The notes: generated from the sequence alone by a model not told the origin. Counted from the first letter of the stretch, positions 1 through 9,352 are shown. The stretch: 61,483 nucleotides of DNA from an uncultured Porphyromonadaceae bacterium (GCA_900541865.1 UQLO01000013.1:1-61483), one strand, 5' to 3'. Translations and numbers: made by a program.

Positions 1-21
1 GAGTTTATTAATAAAAAACTC
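1..21. terminator. short AT-rich hairpin at the window edge
   Basis: GAGTTT and AAACTC form a 6-bp stem around a 9-nt AT loop. It could be the end of a transcript from a gene outside the window. The stem is weak and there is no context, so this is tentative. Confidence 0.22.
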
Positions 22-164
22 GGCAAACGTCATCTCCGGATGGTAGAACCTTTGGAAATTTTGATGCGGTTGCCCTGAGCCCGCGCAGAGGCGCCAAAAA
101 GGGCTTTGGGGCACAGATACAATGATTTTTGAAAACTTTTTGCGCTTTGTTGAATATTTTTTAC

Positions 165-172
165 TATTTTTG
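165..172 (+). promoter_or_regulatory. Bacteroidetes -7 element (TATTTTTG) for the DUF349 gene
   Basis: TATTTTTG fits the Bacteroidetes -7 consensus TAnnTTTG. It lies about 70 nt upstream of the ATG at 243, with T-rich TTG triplets 13-16 nt further upstream standing in for a -33 element. Confidence 0.55.
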
Positions 173-242
173 GCGCACAGAACCGAACCGCCGGTGGCCG
201 CGAGCCCCGGACGGCGGTCTGCAATTAACAATATAAGTGACT

Positions 243-2204
243 ATGGACATGCAACCCTCCAACCTTGAAGAGCCCCTGGCCCAGGGTACGGACAACACAC
301 TCAACGAAGCCGCGGCAACCGCTGCCGGGGCCGGAATCGAAAATCAGGCGGAACCCCTGGAAGCCGACGGTCCCGACGGCGCTCCCGAGGATCCCGAAGC
401 CGCCGCTGAAGATTTAATGACCGAAGGCGAAAAGGAAGAAGAAAGCTCCCGCCGCACCCATCAGCTCACCGAGGAGGAACTCCTGGCCGCTGTGGTAGCC
501 ATGCTCGAGAAAGATCCTTCCGAGTACTCCGGCGAGGACATCAACCGACTGCGCCAGCGCTTCACCATGCTCCATAGTAACCTTGCCGTTGCCGCCGAAG
601 ACGCCGCTGCCGCCGAAGACGCCCGGCCCGACAGCGAACCCGCTGCCGCCAAAGAGGAAACAGCCGACGAAATCGAGGTGCAGCCCGACGCCCGGCCATC
701 ACTGTCCGCACAGTTCGAGGCCGCAATAGCCGAACTGCGCGCCCGCAAAACCCGCTGGACAGCCGAAATGGAAGCCAAACGGGCTGATAACCTTCGCCGC
801 AAAAACGAAATCATCGACCAGATTGCCGCTCTTGCCGACGACACCGACAACGTGAACCGCACCTTCCCGCGCTACCGCGAGCTCCAGGACGAGTTCAACG
901 CCATCGGCGAAGTGGACCCCACTCAGGAGACCGCCGTGTGGAAGCGTTTCCAGGAAGTTCGCGAACAGTACTCCGACAACCTCAAAATAAACAAAGAGCT
1001 GCGCGACTACGACTTCAAGAAGAATCTTGCCGAGAAGGAGTCGCTGCTGGCCGAAGCCCGAGCTCTGGCCCTGGACGACGACGTCATCGCTGCCTACCGC
1101 CGCCTCCAGGACCTCCACAACAAGTGGCGCCAGATAGGCCCCGTCGCCAAAGAGCAGCGCGACCAAATATGGGCCAACTTCCGCGAGGCCAGCGCAGCCG
1201 TCAACCGCCGCTACCAGGAGTACTTCGAGGCCCTCAAGGCTCAGGAAGCCCAAAACGAGGCCGCAAAGACCTTGCTCTGCGAGCGTGTGGAGGCCATCGA
1301 CACCACACCTCTGAAAAACATAGCCGCATGGGAGCGTCAGGCCGAGAAAATCAAGGAAATGCAGGCCGAATGGCGAACCCTGGGATTCGCCTCCAAGAAG
1401 GCCAACCGCCAGCTCTTTGCACGCTTCCGCAAGGCCTGCGACGCTTTCTTCACCTCCAAAAATGAATTCGCCCGCAATGTCCGCCAGACCTACGCCGCAA
1501 ACCTCGCCCTGCGCCGACAGATTGTCGAAGAGGCCGAAGCATTGGCCACCAGCACGGCATGGCGCGCAACCGCCGACCGACTCATAGCCCTGCAGGCACA
1601 GTGGAAGGAAATCGGCCAGACACCCCACACCCAGATGCGAGAGCTCTGGACGCGTTTCAAAGCGGCCACCGACGCTTTCTTCGAGGCCAAAAAGCGCTCC
1701 GGCGAGAACAACGAGCAGAATGTCAATCTCAAAACCAAGCGCGAAATAGTCGGCGAGCTCTCAGCGCTCATCACCGACGGTGTCGACAAGAGCGATGCCA
1801 TCGCCCGCCTCTCCGACCTCCAGAAGCGCTGGCGCGAAACCGGCCACGTGCCCTTCCGCGAAAAAGAGAAAATCTACACCGCATACACCGAGGCCGTCGA
1901 CGCCGTTCGGGCACACTTCGGGCTGGCCAACCGCGGAGAGCGCCGCACGCGCCGCGAGGGAGCCGCCACGGCAGCCGCCGACGGGGCCGACAAGACCTAC
2001 ACCGAACGCGACCGGCTCATGCGCACCATCGAAAGCCGTCGCGCTGAGCTCCGCACCTACGAGAACAACCTCGGCTTCCTCTCCTCGCGCAGCAAAGCCG
2101 GCGACTCGCTGGTGCGCGACATGGAGCGTCGCATAGAGCGCATCAAGGAAGACATCGCCAAGCTGCTCGAAAAGGCCAAGAGCCTGGACTCGCAGATTCA
2201 GTAA
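243..2204 (+). CDS. DUF349 repeat protein
   Basis: This 653-residue, highly charged and almost wholly helical protein carries about five DUF349 repeats between residues 225 and 560. Each shows the W..F..A/V pattern with a following aromatic (AVWKRF, IWANFR, LFARFRKACDAFF, LWTRFKAATDAFF, IYTAYTEAVDAV). The first 100 residues are acidic and probably disordered. The last 70, after residue 590, look like a coiled coil. There is no signal peptide, so it is probably cytoplasmic. DUF349 proteins are widespread in Bacteroidetes and have no established biochemical role. A GTG at 237 is in frame; the ATG at 243 is preferred. A hairpin follows the stop. Confidence 0.85.
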   Translation: MDMQPSNLEEPLAQGTDNTLNEAAATAAGAGIENQAEPLEADGPDGAPEDPEAAAEDLMTEGEKEEESSRRTHQLTEEELLAAVVAMLEKDPSEYSGEDINRLRQRFTMLHSNLAVAAEDAAAAEDARPDSEPAAAKEETADEIEVQPDARPSLSAQFEAAIAELRARKTRWTAEMEAKRADNLRRKNEIIDQIAALADDTDNVNRTFPRYRELQDEFNAIGEVDPTQETAVWKRFQEVREQYSDNLKINKELRDYDFKKNLAEKESLLAEARALALDDDVIAAYRRLQDLHNKWRQIGPVAKEQRDQIWANFREASAAVNRRYQEYFEALKAQEAQNEAAKTLLCERVEAIDTTPLKNIAAWERQAEKIKEMQAEWRTLGFASKKANRQLFARFRKACDAFFTSKNEFARNVRQTYAANLALRRQIVEEAEALATSTAWRATADRLIALQAQWKEIGQTPHTQMRELWTRFKAATDAFFEAKKRSGENNEQNVNLKTKREIVGELSALITDGVDKSDAIARLSDLQKRWRETGHVPFREKEKIYTAYTEAVDAVRAHFGLANRGERRTRREGAATAAADGADKTYTERDRLMRTIESRRAELRTYENNLGFLSSRSKAGDSLVRDMERRIERIKEDIAKLLEKAKSLDSQIQ

Positions 2205-2218
2205 CCCCCATTCGGCAA

Positions 2219-2256
2219 ACGGCAGGGACAGCCTCTCAGGCGGCGCTCCCTGCCGT
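2219..2256 (+). terminator. hairpin after the DUF349 gene
   Basis: ACGGCAGGGA and TCCCTGCCGT form a perfect 10-bp stem 15 nt after the DUF349 stop, followed by a short T-containing stretch (CGTT). It is probably a terminator or 3'-end stabiliser. Confidence 0.5.
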
Positions 2257-2322
2257 CGTTGCCCCGCTGGGGCGCTCTTACGCTACCATACGCCCCCAAA
2301 CAGTCAAGACCCCATCCTGCCA

Positions 2323-3717
2323 ATGACCTCCTCCGAAAGATACCAAGGCAAAGCCAGATTCATTCCCCTGCTGTTCACAGCGGGCGACCTGGTTCTTGTC
2401 AACCTTATCTTCTGGTTCACTCTTCTGGCCTTCCCGACCATAGGTTCGATTCCGTCGGCCCTGAGGGAGTTGTGGCTCTGCGTCAACGTCAGCTTTGTGC
2501 CGGCAGCATTCATACAGTTCTTCAATCCCCACGAGAACCGCGCCATCACCATGGAGCGCGTGATGCGCACCACACTCATCGCCGTTGGCCTCCACGCTCT
2601 GGTTTTCCTCTCGCTGATAGCTTTTCTGCGAATCACCGTTGTGCCCCCGAAGGCCTACATCTACTTCTACGGCATTCTGGTGCCGGCGCTTATGCTCTTC
2701 ACCCTCAGCGGCAACTACGCTCTGAAGGCCTATCGACGCCGTGGCGGAAACTTCACCCGCGTGGTCATTATCGGCACGGGTCCTACGGCAAAACGACTCG
2801 AAGCCGCCATGAAGGAAGACCCCGGCTTCGGCTACAAAATTCTCGGTTTCTTCGATGACGCGCCGGACCCGGCTTTCAACGGTACTTATCTGGGTAGCAT
2901 CGACCGGCTGGCCGACTTCGTCTCCGAAAAAGACGTTGAACAAATCTTCTTCACCCTCTCCGGCCACAGCGACGCGCTGGCCAAAACCATCAAAACCGCC
3001 GACGACAAAGTTGTCGAGTTCTACTACGTGCCTCAGATCCCACGCACTTTCTCCCGTGCCTTCCAGCTCAACAACATAGGGCATATGCCCGTGCTGGGAA
3101 CACGCAAAAATCCCCTCAACGGAGCCGTCAACCGAGGCATAAAGCGTGCGTTCGACCTGGCCGTCTCCGGTACTTTCCTCATCTTCTACCCCCTGATTTT
3201 CATTCCAGTGGCCATAGCCATCAAGATGTCCTCGCCGGGACCCGTTTACTTCCGCCAGGAACGCACCGGACTGAAAGGCCGCTCTTTCCAGTGCCTCAAA
3301 TTCCGCACCATGCGCGTAAACGCCAGTTCCGACAGCGCCCAGGCTACCCAGAACGACCCCCGCAAGACGCGTCTGGGCGACTTCCTGCGACGCACCTCCA
3401 TCGACGAGCTTCCTCAGTTCATCAACGTGTGGAAGGGCGATATGAGCGTGGTCGGCCCGAGACCCCACATGCTCAAGCACACCGAGGAATACACCCGCCT
3501 GATCGACACCTATATGGTGCGACACATGGTTAAGCCCGGCATAACCGGGTGGGCGCAGGTCAACGGCTATAGGGGCCTCACCGACGAGCTATGGAAGATG
3601 GAACGTCGCGTTGAGTGCGATGTGTGGTACATCGAAAACTGGACTTTGCTGCTGGACATCAAAATAATGATCCGCACCATTATCAACGCCATTCAAGGCG
3701 ACAAAAACGCCTTCTGA
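2323..3717 (+). CDS. polyprenyl-phosphate sugar phosphotransferase (WcaJ/EpsE type)
   Basis: This 464-residue membrane enzyme probably moves a hexose-1-phosphate from a nucleotide sugar to undecaprenyl phosphate, the first step of a surface glycan. Residues 20-130 hold four hydrophobic helices. Residues 140-250 form a Rossmann-like domain (VVIIGTG). After a fifth helix near 275-300 comes the bacterial sugar transferase domain, with SSPGPVYFRQERTG, the KFRTM motif, DELPQFINVWKGDMSVVGPRP and KPGITGWAQVNGYRG. Length and domain order match full-length polyisoprenyl-phosphate hexose-1-phosphate transferases. No glycosyltransferase or export cluster adjoins it, so it is a stand-alone initiator. Its sugar cannot be read from sequence. 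Confidence 0.9.
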   Translation: MTSSERYQGKARFIPLLFTAGDLVLVNLIFWFTLLAFPTIGSIPSALRELWLCVNVSFVPAAFIQFFNPHENRAITMERVMRTTLIAVGLHALVFLSLIAFLRITVVPPKAYIYFYGILVPALMLFTLSGNYALKAYRRRGGNFTRVVIIGTGPTAKRLEAAMKEDPGFGYKILGFFDDAPDPAFNGTYLGSIDRLADFVSEKDVEQIFFTLSGHSDALAKTIKTADDKVVEFYYVPQIPRTFSRAFQLNNIGHMPVLGTRKNPLNGAVNRGIKRAFDLAVSGTFLIFYPLIFIPVAIAIKMSSPGPVYFRQERTGLKGRSFQCLKFRTMRVNASSDSAQATQNDPRKTRLGDFLRRTSIDELPQFINVWKGDMSVVGPRPHMLKHTEEYTRLIDTYMVRHMVKPGITGWAQVNGYRGLTDELWKMERRVECDVWYIENWTLLLDIKIMIRTIINAIQGDKNAF

Positions 3718-3760
3718 CCAAATTCTTTGCAAATATTCCTTTCGGGGAGGGGCGTCACTG

Positions 3761-4981
3761 CTACTCTTCGAATTTTTCGTAGAGCAGGTCGTTGTAGGGG
3801 AATCGCGACAAGTGTATTTCGCGCGCCATTTGGTAGAGGCGCTGCTTGAGGGCGTCGATGTTTGTGCCTTTTCGGGCGGAGACAAACACGCAGTTGTCGG
3901 CCATCTTTGCCATCCACGATTTTTCGAGCTCCTCGAGGGTGCGGTGGCAAGCTTGACGGGGTGTGAGGTCGTCCTGATCGCGATGCGTGCACTTGAAGGC
4001 ATCTATCTTGTTGAATACAAGTAGCATCGGCTTGTTGGCACCGTCGCATACTTCGCGAAGGGTCTTGTCGACCACCTCTATTTGCTCCTCGAAGTTGGGG
4101 TGGGAGATGTCGACCACGTGCACCAGGATGTCGGCCTCCCGCACCTCGTCGAGGGTGCTTTTGAAGGAGTCGACAAGGTGGGTGGGGAGCTTGCGGATGA
4201 AGCCTACGGTGTCGGTCAGAAGGAAGGGCAGATTGTCGATCACCACCTTGCGGACTGTGGTGTCGAGGGTGGCGAAAAGTTTGTTTTCGGCGAATACATC
4301 GCTCTTGCTCAGCAGGTTCATCAGGGTGGACTTGCCCACGTTGGTATAACCTACCAGAGCCACGCGGGTCAGTTTGCCACGGTTTTTGCGCTGCACGGCC
4401 TTCTGTCGGTCGATAGCTCGGAGTTCTTCCTTGAGGAGGGAGATTTTGTTGAGGATTATTCGGCGGTCGGTCTCAATCTGCGTTTCGCCGGGGCCGCGCA
4501 TGCCGATGCCGCCGCGCTGGCGTTCCAGGTGTGTCCACATGCGTGTAAGTCGCGGCAGCAGGTATTGGTACTGAGCGAGTTCCACCTGCGTTTTGGCGCT
4601 TGCCGTCTGGGCGCGCTTGGCGAAGATGTCCAGGATGAGGTTCGTGCGGTCCAGAATCTTCACGCCCAGCTCGCGCTCTATGTTTAGCACCTGCTTGGTG
4701 GAGAGGTCATCGTCGAAGATGGCCATTGCGATGTCGCCGTCGTCCTCGATGTATTTTCGTATTTCCTCCAGCTTTCCTTTGCCCACGAATGTACGCGGGT
4801 TGGGATAGTCCAGCTTCTGGGTGAAGCGGGCGGCCTCGACGGCGCCGGCGGTGTCGGCCAAAAAGGCCAGTTCATCCAGATATTCAGTCGATTTGGCCTC
4901 GTCCTGGGTGGGAGTGACCAGGCCTACAAGAATAGCGCGCTCCGGAGCGGCGCCTTGCGAAACTATTGCCGGGGTTTTCAT
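3761..4981 (-). CDS. hflX: ribosome-associated GTPase HflX
   Basis: This 406-residue protein is the HflX translational GTPase, which splits stalled or stressed ribosomes. The N-terminal domain (residues 15-200) has the family's glycine-rich segment (GGIGMRGPGETQIETDRR, about 157-174) and a linker helix. The G domain has G1 GYTNVGKS (211-218), G3 DTVGF, G4 NKID and a G5-like SAR. The start lies 5 nt from the stop of the upstream acyl-CoA ligase gene, so the two are probably co-transcribed. Its 3' end faces the sugar transferase gene across 43 nt. Confidence 0.95.
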   Translation of the reverse strand: MKTPAIVSQGAAPERAILVGLVTPTQDEAKSTEYLDELAFLADTAGAVEAARFTQKLDYPNPRTFVGKGKLEEIRKYIEDDGDIAMAIFDDDLSTKQVLNIERELGVKILDRTNLILDIFAKRAQTASAKTQVELAQYQYLLPRLTRMWTHLERQRGGIGMRGPGETQIETDRRIILNKISLLKEELRAIDRQKAVQRKNRGKLTRVALVGYTNVGKSTLMNLLSKSDVFAENKLFATLDTTVRKVVIDNLPFLLTDTVGFIRKLPTHLVDSFKSTLDEVREADILVHVVDISHPNFEEQIEVVDKTLREVCDGANKPMLLVFNKIDAFKCTHRDQDDLTPRQACHRTLEELEKSWMAKMADNCVFVSARKGTNIDALKQRLYQMAREIHLSRFPYNDLLYEKFEE

Positions 4982-4986
4982 AGCTG

Positions 4987-6807
4987 TCAGGCGTACATGG
5001 CCTCAATCTGGGCCGCATAGACGGAGTTGATGACCGGGCGGCGGATTTTGAGAGTGTTGGTAAGCTCTCCGCTTTCGATGGTGAACTCCTTGGGCAGCAG
5101 GGTGAAGCGTTTGATTTTTTCGAAGCCGGCGAATCCCTTCTGGAGGCGTTCGATGCGCTCGGCGATGAACTTGCGTATCTCGGAGTTCTGCACGAGGTCT
5201 TCGACGGAGTTGAAGGCAATCTTTCGGCGCTCGGCATACTCCTTGAGGGCTTCGATGGCGGGTATTATTATAGCGGTGACGTACTTGCGGTTGTCGCCGA
5301 TTACGGCCACCTGCTCTATGTATCGGTCTTCGCCCAGTCGGCTTTCGATGGCCTGCGGAGCGATATATTTTCCGTTTGAGGTCTTGAAAAGGTCTTTGAG
5401 GCGCTCCGTGAGGATAATTGCGCCGGAGGCGTCGATCAGGCCGGCGTCGCCGGTGCGGAACCAGCCGTCGGCAGTGAAGGCCTTGGCTGTCTCTTCGGGG
5501 CGCCCGTAGTAGCCGCGCATAACCGTCGGACCCTTTACGAGAATCTCGTTGTCCTGACCGAGTTTGACCTGCAGTTCGGGCAGCACGGTGCCCACAGAGC
5601 CGATTTCGAAGCCTACGGAGGGGTAGCAGCTCACCGTGGCGGTGGTTTCGCTCAGACCGTAGCCCACCACGATGTTTATGCCGCAGGTGTGGAAGAACTC
5701 CACGATGCGTGCCGAAAGGGGTGCGCCGGCAGTCGGGAAGATATTGCCGCGGTCGATGCCGATAGCGGCGCGAAGGCGACCGAAGACGGTGCGGTCGAAG
5801 AAGCGGTACTGCTGCTCGAGCCACCACGGCGCCTGCAGGCCCAGACGGGCATATTCGAGATTGCGCTTTGCACCCACCTTGAGTGCGCGGCGTATCATCC
5901 AGCCCTGTATGCCTTTTGCGGCGCCGATTTTTTCCTGCACGGCGGTGTAGACCTTCTCCCAGAAGCGGGGCACGCTGCACATGCACGTGGGCCGTGCGGC
6001 GGCCACAGCCTCCTGTATTCGCTTGGGGTCGCGGTTGATGTTGACCGTCATACCCATGCACAGGCAGAAGTATGTCCAGGCCTTCTCGAAGATGTGGCTC
6101 AGCGGAAGGAAGCACACAGTGGTGTCGAAGTCGGAGAGCGAGTCCAGACGCGCCTTGTGGGCGTCGATGGCGGCGTTGAAGTTGCTGTGGGGCAGTATGG
6201 CGCCCTTAGGCTCGCCGGTGGTGCCGGAGGTGTAGATCAGGGTGGCGATGTCGTCGGGCGAAGCGGCAGCGCTGCGCATAGCCACTTCGGCGCGGCATTT
6301 TGGCGAAGCCATGGCGCCCAGCTCGAGAAGACCCTCGAAGCTGAGGGTGGCCTTGTCAGAGTTGTCCGGCACGATGTCGGCGTCGACAGTGATAATATGC
6401 TTCAGCGAGGGACATTGGTCGAAAATCTCGCGTGCCACGCGGTACTGGGCGGCCGAGCCTACCACAATCATGCGGGCATGGGAGTCGTTGACGATATATT
6501 TCACCTGCTCGGAGCTGGAGGTGGCGTAGATTGCCACGGGAATGGCCCGGTTGGCATAGCAGGCAAAGTCGGTGATGAGTATTTCGGGGCAGTTGGGGGC
6601 GAACACGGCCACCATGTCGGCAGGCTCTATGCCTAAGATTTCCATAGCCGCAGCTGCCTTGCCGACCTTGGCGGACAGCTCGCCCCATGTGGTGGGCACA
6701 AGGGTCGGGCCGTCGGCGGCATCAAGGTCTATATTGGTGAAGGCGGTGCGGGCCGCGCCGTAGCGCGCCAGCTGGGTCTGCACCAGTGTTGTCAGTATAT
6801 TGGGCAT
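4987..6807 (-). CDS. long-chain fatty acid--CoA ligase (AMP-forming)
   Basis: This 606-residue cytoplasmic or membrane-associated enzyme activates fatty acids to acyl-CoA through an acyl-adenylate. Motifs in order are the P-loop IYTSGTTGEPKG near residue 190, the aromatic and substrate segment near 240-300, GYGLSETTATVS near 370, and DGWFRTGDAG near 440. The C-terminal lid carries the catalytic lysine region (TSNGKYIAPQ). Length and motifs fit bacterial FadD/FAA-type ligases rather than acetyl-CoA synthetases. It heads the operon with hflX. A -7 promoter element lies 21 nt upstream of the ATG. Confidence 0.9.
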   Translation of the reverse strand: MPNILTTLVQTQLARYGAARTAFTNIDLDAADGPTLVPTTWGELSAKVGKAAAAMEILGIEPADMVAVFAPNCPEILITDFACYANRAIPVAIYATSSSEQVKYIVNDSHARMIVVGSAAQYRVAREIFDQCPSLKHIITVDADIVPDNSDKATLSFEGLLELGAMASPKCRAEVAMRSAAASPDDIATLIYTSGTTGEPKGAILPHSNFNAAIDAHKARLDSLSDFDTTVCFLPLSHIFEKAWTYFCLCMGMTVNINRDPKRIQEAVAAARPTCMCSVPRFWEKVYTAVQEKIGAAKGIQGWMIRRALKVGAKRNLEYARLGLQAPWWLEQQYRFFDRTVFGRLRAAIGIDRGNIFPTAGAPLSARIVEFFHTCGINIVVGYGLSETTATVSCYPSVGFEIGSVGTVLPELQVKLGQDNEILVKGPTVMRGYYGRPEETAKAFTADGWFRTGDAGLIDASGAIILTERLKDLFKTSNGKYIAPQAIESRLGEDRYIEQVAVIGDNRKYVTAIIIPAIEALKEYAERRKIAFNSVEDLVQNSEIRKFIAERIERLQKGFAGFEKIKRFTLLPKEFTIESGELTNTLKIRRPVINSVYAAQIEAMYA

Positions 6808-6827
6808 GTCAGTTACTTGTGTGGCTA

Positions 6828-6835
6828 CAAAGTTA
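6828..6835 (-). promoter_or_regulatory. -7 element (TAACTTTG) for the acyl-CoA ligase/hflX operon
   Basis: On the minus strand TAACTTTG lies 21 nt upstream of the ATG at 6807 and matches TAnnTTTG exactly. No clear -33 TTG is seen at the usual spacing. Confidence 0.6.
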
Positions 6836-6928
6836 CAACCTTATGTTTTTAAACGCGGCCGCATGGCGTCGCAAAATCGCCCAATGTTAACATTGCTTAA
6901 GAAATCTTGCCCGCTTCAAAAGAAACGT

Positions 6929-8257
6929 TCACGATTTTTTGACATTTGCAGCCGGTTTTTCGTATGAATTGGGGTCGGCCTCCATGATGAAGGAGTTGCG
7001 CTTCCAGACGGCGATGCCGAGCACTACCAAGAGTACAAACCCGTTGAAGATATACGAGAAATTGGGGTCGGAGACGGCGCCGAAGAGGCCGGCGGCTCCC
7101 TTGACGATGAAGGGCACCAGCGAGATGCCTATATAGTTGCAGGTGAGCAGGTAGGAGAAGTACTCTGTGCTCTTGGCTGTGTTGGGGGCTATGTAGGAGG
7201 TCTTGTCGTAGATGACCGGTTGGATCACGCCGTAGCCCAAGCCCATCAGGAAGACGCCGATGATGAAGCTCCAGTACTCGTGGAGAATACCCACGCAGAA
7301 GAGGCCCGCGATGGTCACCGCAAAGGCAACCTGCATGGTGTAGACGCCCACCCGCTCGATGATTTTGGTGAGCAGGAAGCCCGAGATGGTGGCGGCCGAG
7401 AAGAACATGGCCGTTGCCACGCCGACGTCGCCCGTGCTCAGGCGGTAGTGCTCCATGGTGAAGGGCAGATAGTAGCTGACAACTTCAGTGCCGTAGGTGG
7501 CGATGAAGTAGAGCGCCATCACGCCAACGAGCAGCATCAGCGAAGTCTTGCCCTGGAAGTGGAAGTTGACGTTGGCCGGCTTGTGGGTGGCCTTCGAGGT
7601 GGCTATATCGTCGTCGGAGGGACGAAGCGGCTCCTTCTTGGGTTCCAGTGGCGGTGGCGTGTTGACAACCTTGTTGCGGTCGATATACGACGAGGTCATG
7701 AACGGAATCAGGCACAGCGGGATGATGGGCACCATATAGACGATGAAGCTAAGATGCCAGTTGATTTCGGCCATCCAGCCCACAAAGAGCGTGGCGAAAA
7801 TCACCGAGAAGTTGCTCAGCGAGCTCTTCATGCCCAGCTCGCGGGTGCGCGCCTTGCCGACGAAGTTCTGCGAAATCAGACTCGCCGCAAGCGGAATGAC
7901 CAACCCGCAGCCAACACCCAGCAGACAGCTAAGCAGAATCAGCTGAATCATAGAGGTAGCGAAGAAGTAGAGCACACCCGTGAGGGCATACAGGCCCAGG
8001 CCGAGGCCCAGAATGAAAATCTGGTTTTTAGGCGTGCAGATTTTGCCGCTGCCCAGAATGAAGGGAATGGTGACAAGGTTAGGCAGAACCGTAAGAAGCT
8101 GAATCTGGAGCTCGGTGACGTCTTTGAACACTGAGTCCAGCTTGCCCATAATAGGCGAGATGGCCAAGCCCGGAAGGTTGACCGTCAGAGAGATGGAGAG
8201 AATGGCGATGAGGGAGATAAATGGAATCTTGCCGCACCCGGAATCTACATATTTCAT
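6929..8257 (-). CDS. major facilitator superfamily transporter
   Basis: This 442-residue inner-membrane carrier has about 12 hydrophobic helices in two bundles, separated by a charged, proline-rich loop at about residues 185-225 (PPPLEPKKEPLRPSDDD). It resembles MFS drug or sugar porters; the substrate cannot be assigned. The ATG at 8257 (MKYVDSG) is preferred over one at 8320, because the extra 21 residues are cysteine- and proline-rich and unlike a transporter N-terminus. It is a single gene, divergent from the four-helix-bundle gene. Confidence 0.8.
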   Translation of the reverse strand: MKYVDSGCGKIPFISLIAILSISLTVNLPGLAISPIMGKLDSVFKDVTELQIQLLTVLPNLVTIPFILGSGKICTPKNQIFILGLGLGLYALTGVLYFFATSMIQLILLSCLLGVGCGLVIPLAASLISQNFVGKARTRELGMKSSLSNFSVIFATLFVGWMAEINWHLSFIVYMVPIIPLCLIPFMTSSYIDRNKVVNTPPPLEPKKEPLRPSDDDIATSKATHKPANVNFHFQGKTSLMLLVGVMALYFIATYGTEVVSYYLPFTMEHYRLSTGDVGVATAMFFSAATISGFLLTKIIERVGVYTMQVAFAVTIAGLFCVGILHEYWSFIIGVFLMGLGYGVIQPVIYDKTSYIAPNTAKSTEYFSYLLTCNYIGISLVPFIVKGAAGLFGAVSDPNFSYIFNGFVLLVVLGIAVWKRNSFIMEADPNSYEKPAANVKKS

Positions 8258-8373
8258 TTGTGGCGGATAGAAAGAGTGAGAAAAAACATAAACAGGGTGC
8301 GGGCAGCATAGCGCAGGCATCCAATATTCAAACGCCTCTGAACCGCCGCGGGTTCACGCACCGCATTTTTAAC

Positions 8374-8381
8374 TATATTTG
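8374..8381 (+). promoter_or_regulatory. -7 element (TATATTTG) for the four-helix-bundle gene
   Basis: TATATTTG matches TAnnTTTG and lies about 100 nt upstream of the ATG at 8485. The predicted leader then holds the TGTCA/TGACA cluster at 8415-8451. Confidence 0.55.
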
Positions 8382-8414
8382 CAGCCGGAAAATCCTTGCC
8401 GCAAAAAGACGAAA

Positions 8415-8451
8415 TGTCAAATTGTCAAATTGTCATAATGACATCATGACA
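8415..8451 (+). repeat. cluster of five TGTCA/TGACA boxes
   Basis: TGTCA occurs three times at 8-nt spacing and is followed by two TGACA boxes. TGTCATAATGACA at 8431-8443 is a perfect 13-nt palindrome. The cluster lies between the predicted promoter and the start codon, so it could be an operator for a dimeric regulator or an mRNA structure. No regulator is assignable. Confidence 0.45.
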
Positions 8452-8484
8452 AAATAACACAATCCCAACCAAAAACCAATCGTT

Positions 8485-9243
8485 ATGCCAATCGGTTTCA
8501 GTTCCGCCCCTTCCTATTTCTGGCTCAACAGTTGGGTGCTCGCCAACATCATCGAGCTGGCCACCCAGAAATTCTGCGAACGCTACGTCGACTACCGCAT
8601 AGATCCCGCCAGGCGCCTTTTCGACCAAATGGTGATGGCGGCCAGGTCGGTGCGCGCAAACATCGCCGAAGGCTCCGAGCGCCACGAAACCTCCCTCGAG
8701 TCGGAGATGCGCCTAACGGATGTGGCACGCGCAAGCGCCCACGAACTGATGGGCGACTACATCAACTATCTTATGCGATTCGGACTAAAGGCCTGGACCA
8801 ACGACGACCGCCGCTTTCAGGAGATAATCACGGCCAAACTTGACTCTCCGTCCTATGGTCATGACTCCGTCATCGACGCCATGAACCATATTGCGGTCCA
8901 AAAGGCTCGTTTCGACGGTTGTCTCGAGAAGGGAACCGCCGAGGATGCCGCAAACTGCTTGGTGGTTTTGTGTCTTAAAATCAGCGCTATGCTGACGAGC
9001 ATGCTCGCAGCTCAGCTCCGCGATTTCCGCAGTCAGGGAGGATTCGCCGAAAATCTCACCCAGGAGCGCCTCGAAGCAAGGCGGGAGCAAGCCGCCAAAG
9101 AGGACGCACCACGATGCCCGCAGTGCGGTGCGCCGATGCTCCGGCGCACAATACGTCGCGGTAACAGACAGGGGCAGCAGTTCTGGGGATGCTCGAACTA
9201 TCCGCGCTGCAACGGCGCCTCCGACATGGCCGAAAAGTCATAG
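8485..9243 (+). CDS. four-helix-bundle protein with C-terminal topoisomerase-type zinc ribbon
   Basis: This 252-residue cytoplasmic protein has an N-terminal region (15-190) resembling the 23S-rRNA-intervening-sequence/four-helix-bundle family: ARRLFDQMVMAARSVRANIAEGS followed by helices ending in SAMLTSMLAAQL. The C-terminus (about 211-245) is a C4 zinc finger of the topoisomerase I type: CPQCGAPM, then a basic stretch and FWGCSNYPRCNG. It matches the arrangement known as a four helix bundle suffix domain protein. Its function is unknown; the ribbon suggests nucleic-acid binding. It is transcribed alone, between the MFS gene and dnaX. Confidence 0.75.
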   Translation: MPIGFSSAPSYFWLNSWVLANIIELATQKFCERYVDYRIDPARRLFDQMVMAARSVRANIAEGSERHETSLESEMRLTDVARASAHELMGDYINYLMRFGLKAWTNDDRRFQEIITAKLDSPSYGHDSVIDAMNHIAVQKARFDGCLEKGTAEDAANCLVVLCLKISAMLTSMLAAQLRDFRSQGGFAENLTQERLEARREQAAKEDAPRCPQCGAPMLRRTIRRGNRQGQQFWGCSNYPRCNGASDMAEKS

Positions 9244-9305
9244 CCATAGCGCAGGCGGTGGGTATTTTTAACACTTCGGAGGGGGCGCAAACGGCGGCTT
9301 TTTAT

Positions 9306-9313
9306 TATTTTTG
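9306..9313 (+). promoter_or_regulatory. -7 element (TATTTTTG) for dnaX-proB-proA
   Basis: TATTTTTG matches TAnnTTTG 39 nt upstream of the dnaX ATG at 9353. An in-frame TTG at 9311 falls inside this element, which argues against the longer start. Confidence 0.6.
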
Positions 9314-9352
9314 CACTTTCAAGGTCTCCATCCGAGGCCCCACTTCTTTCAA

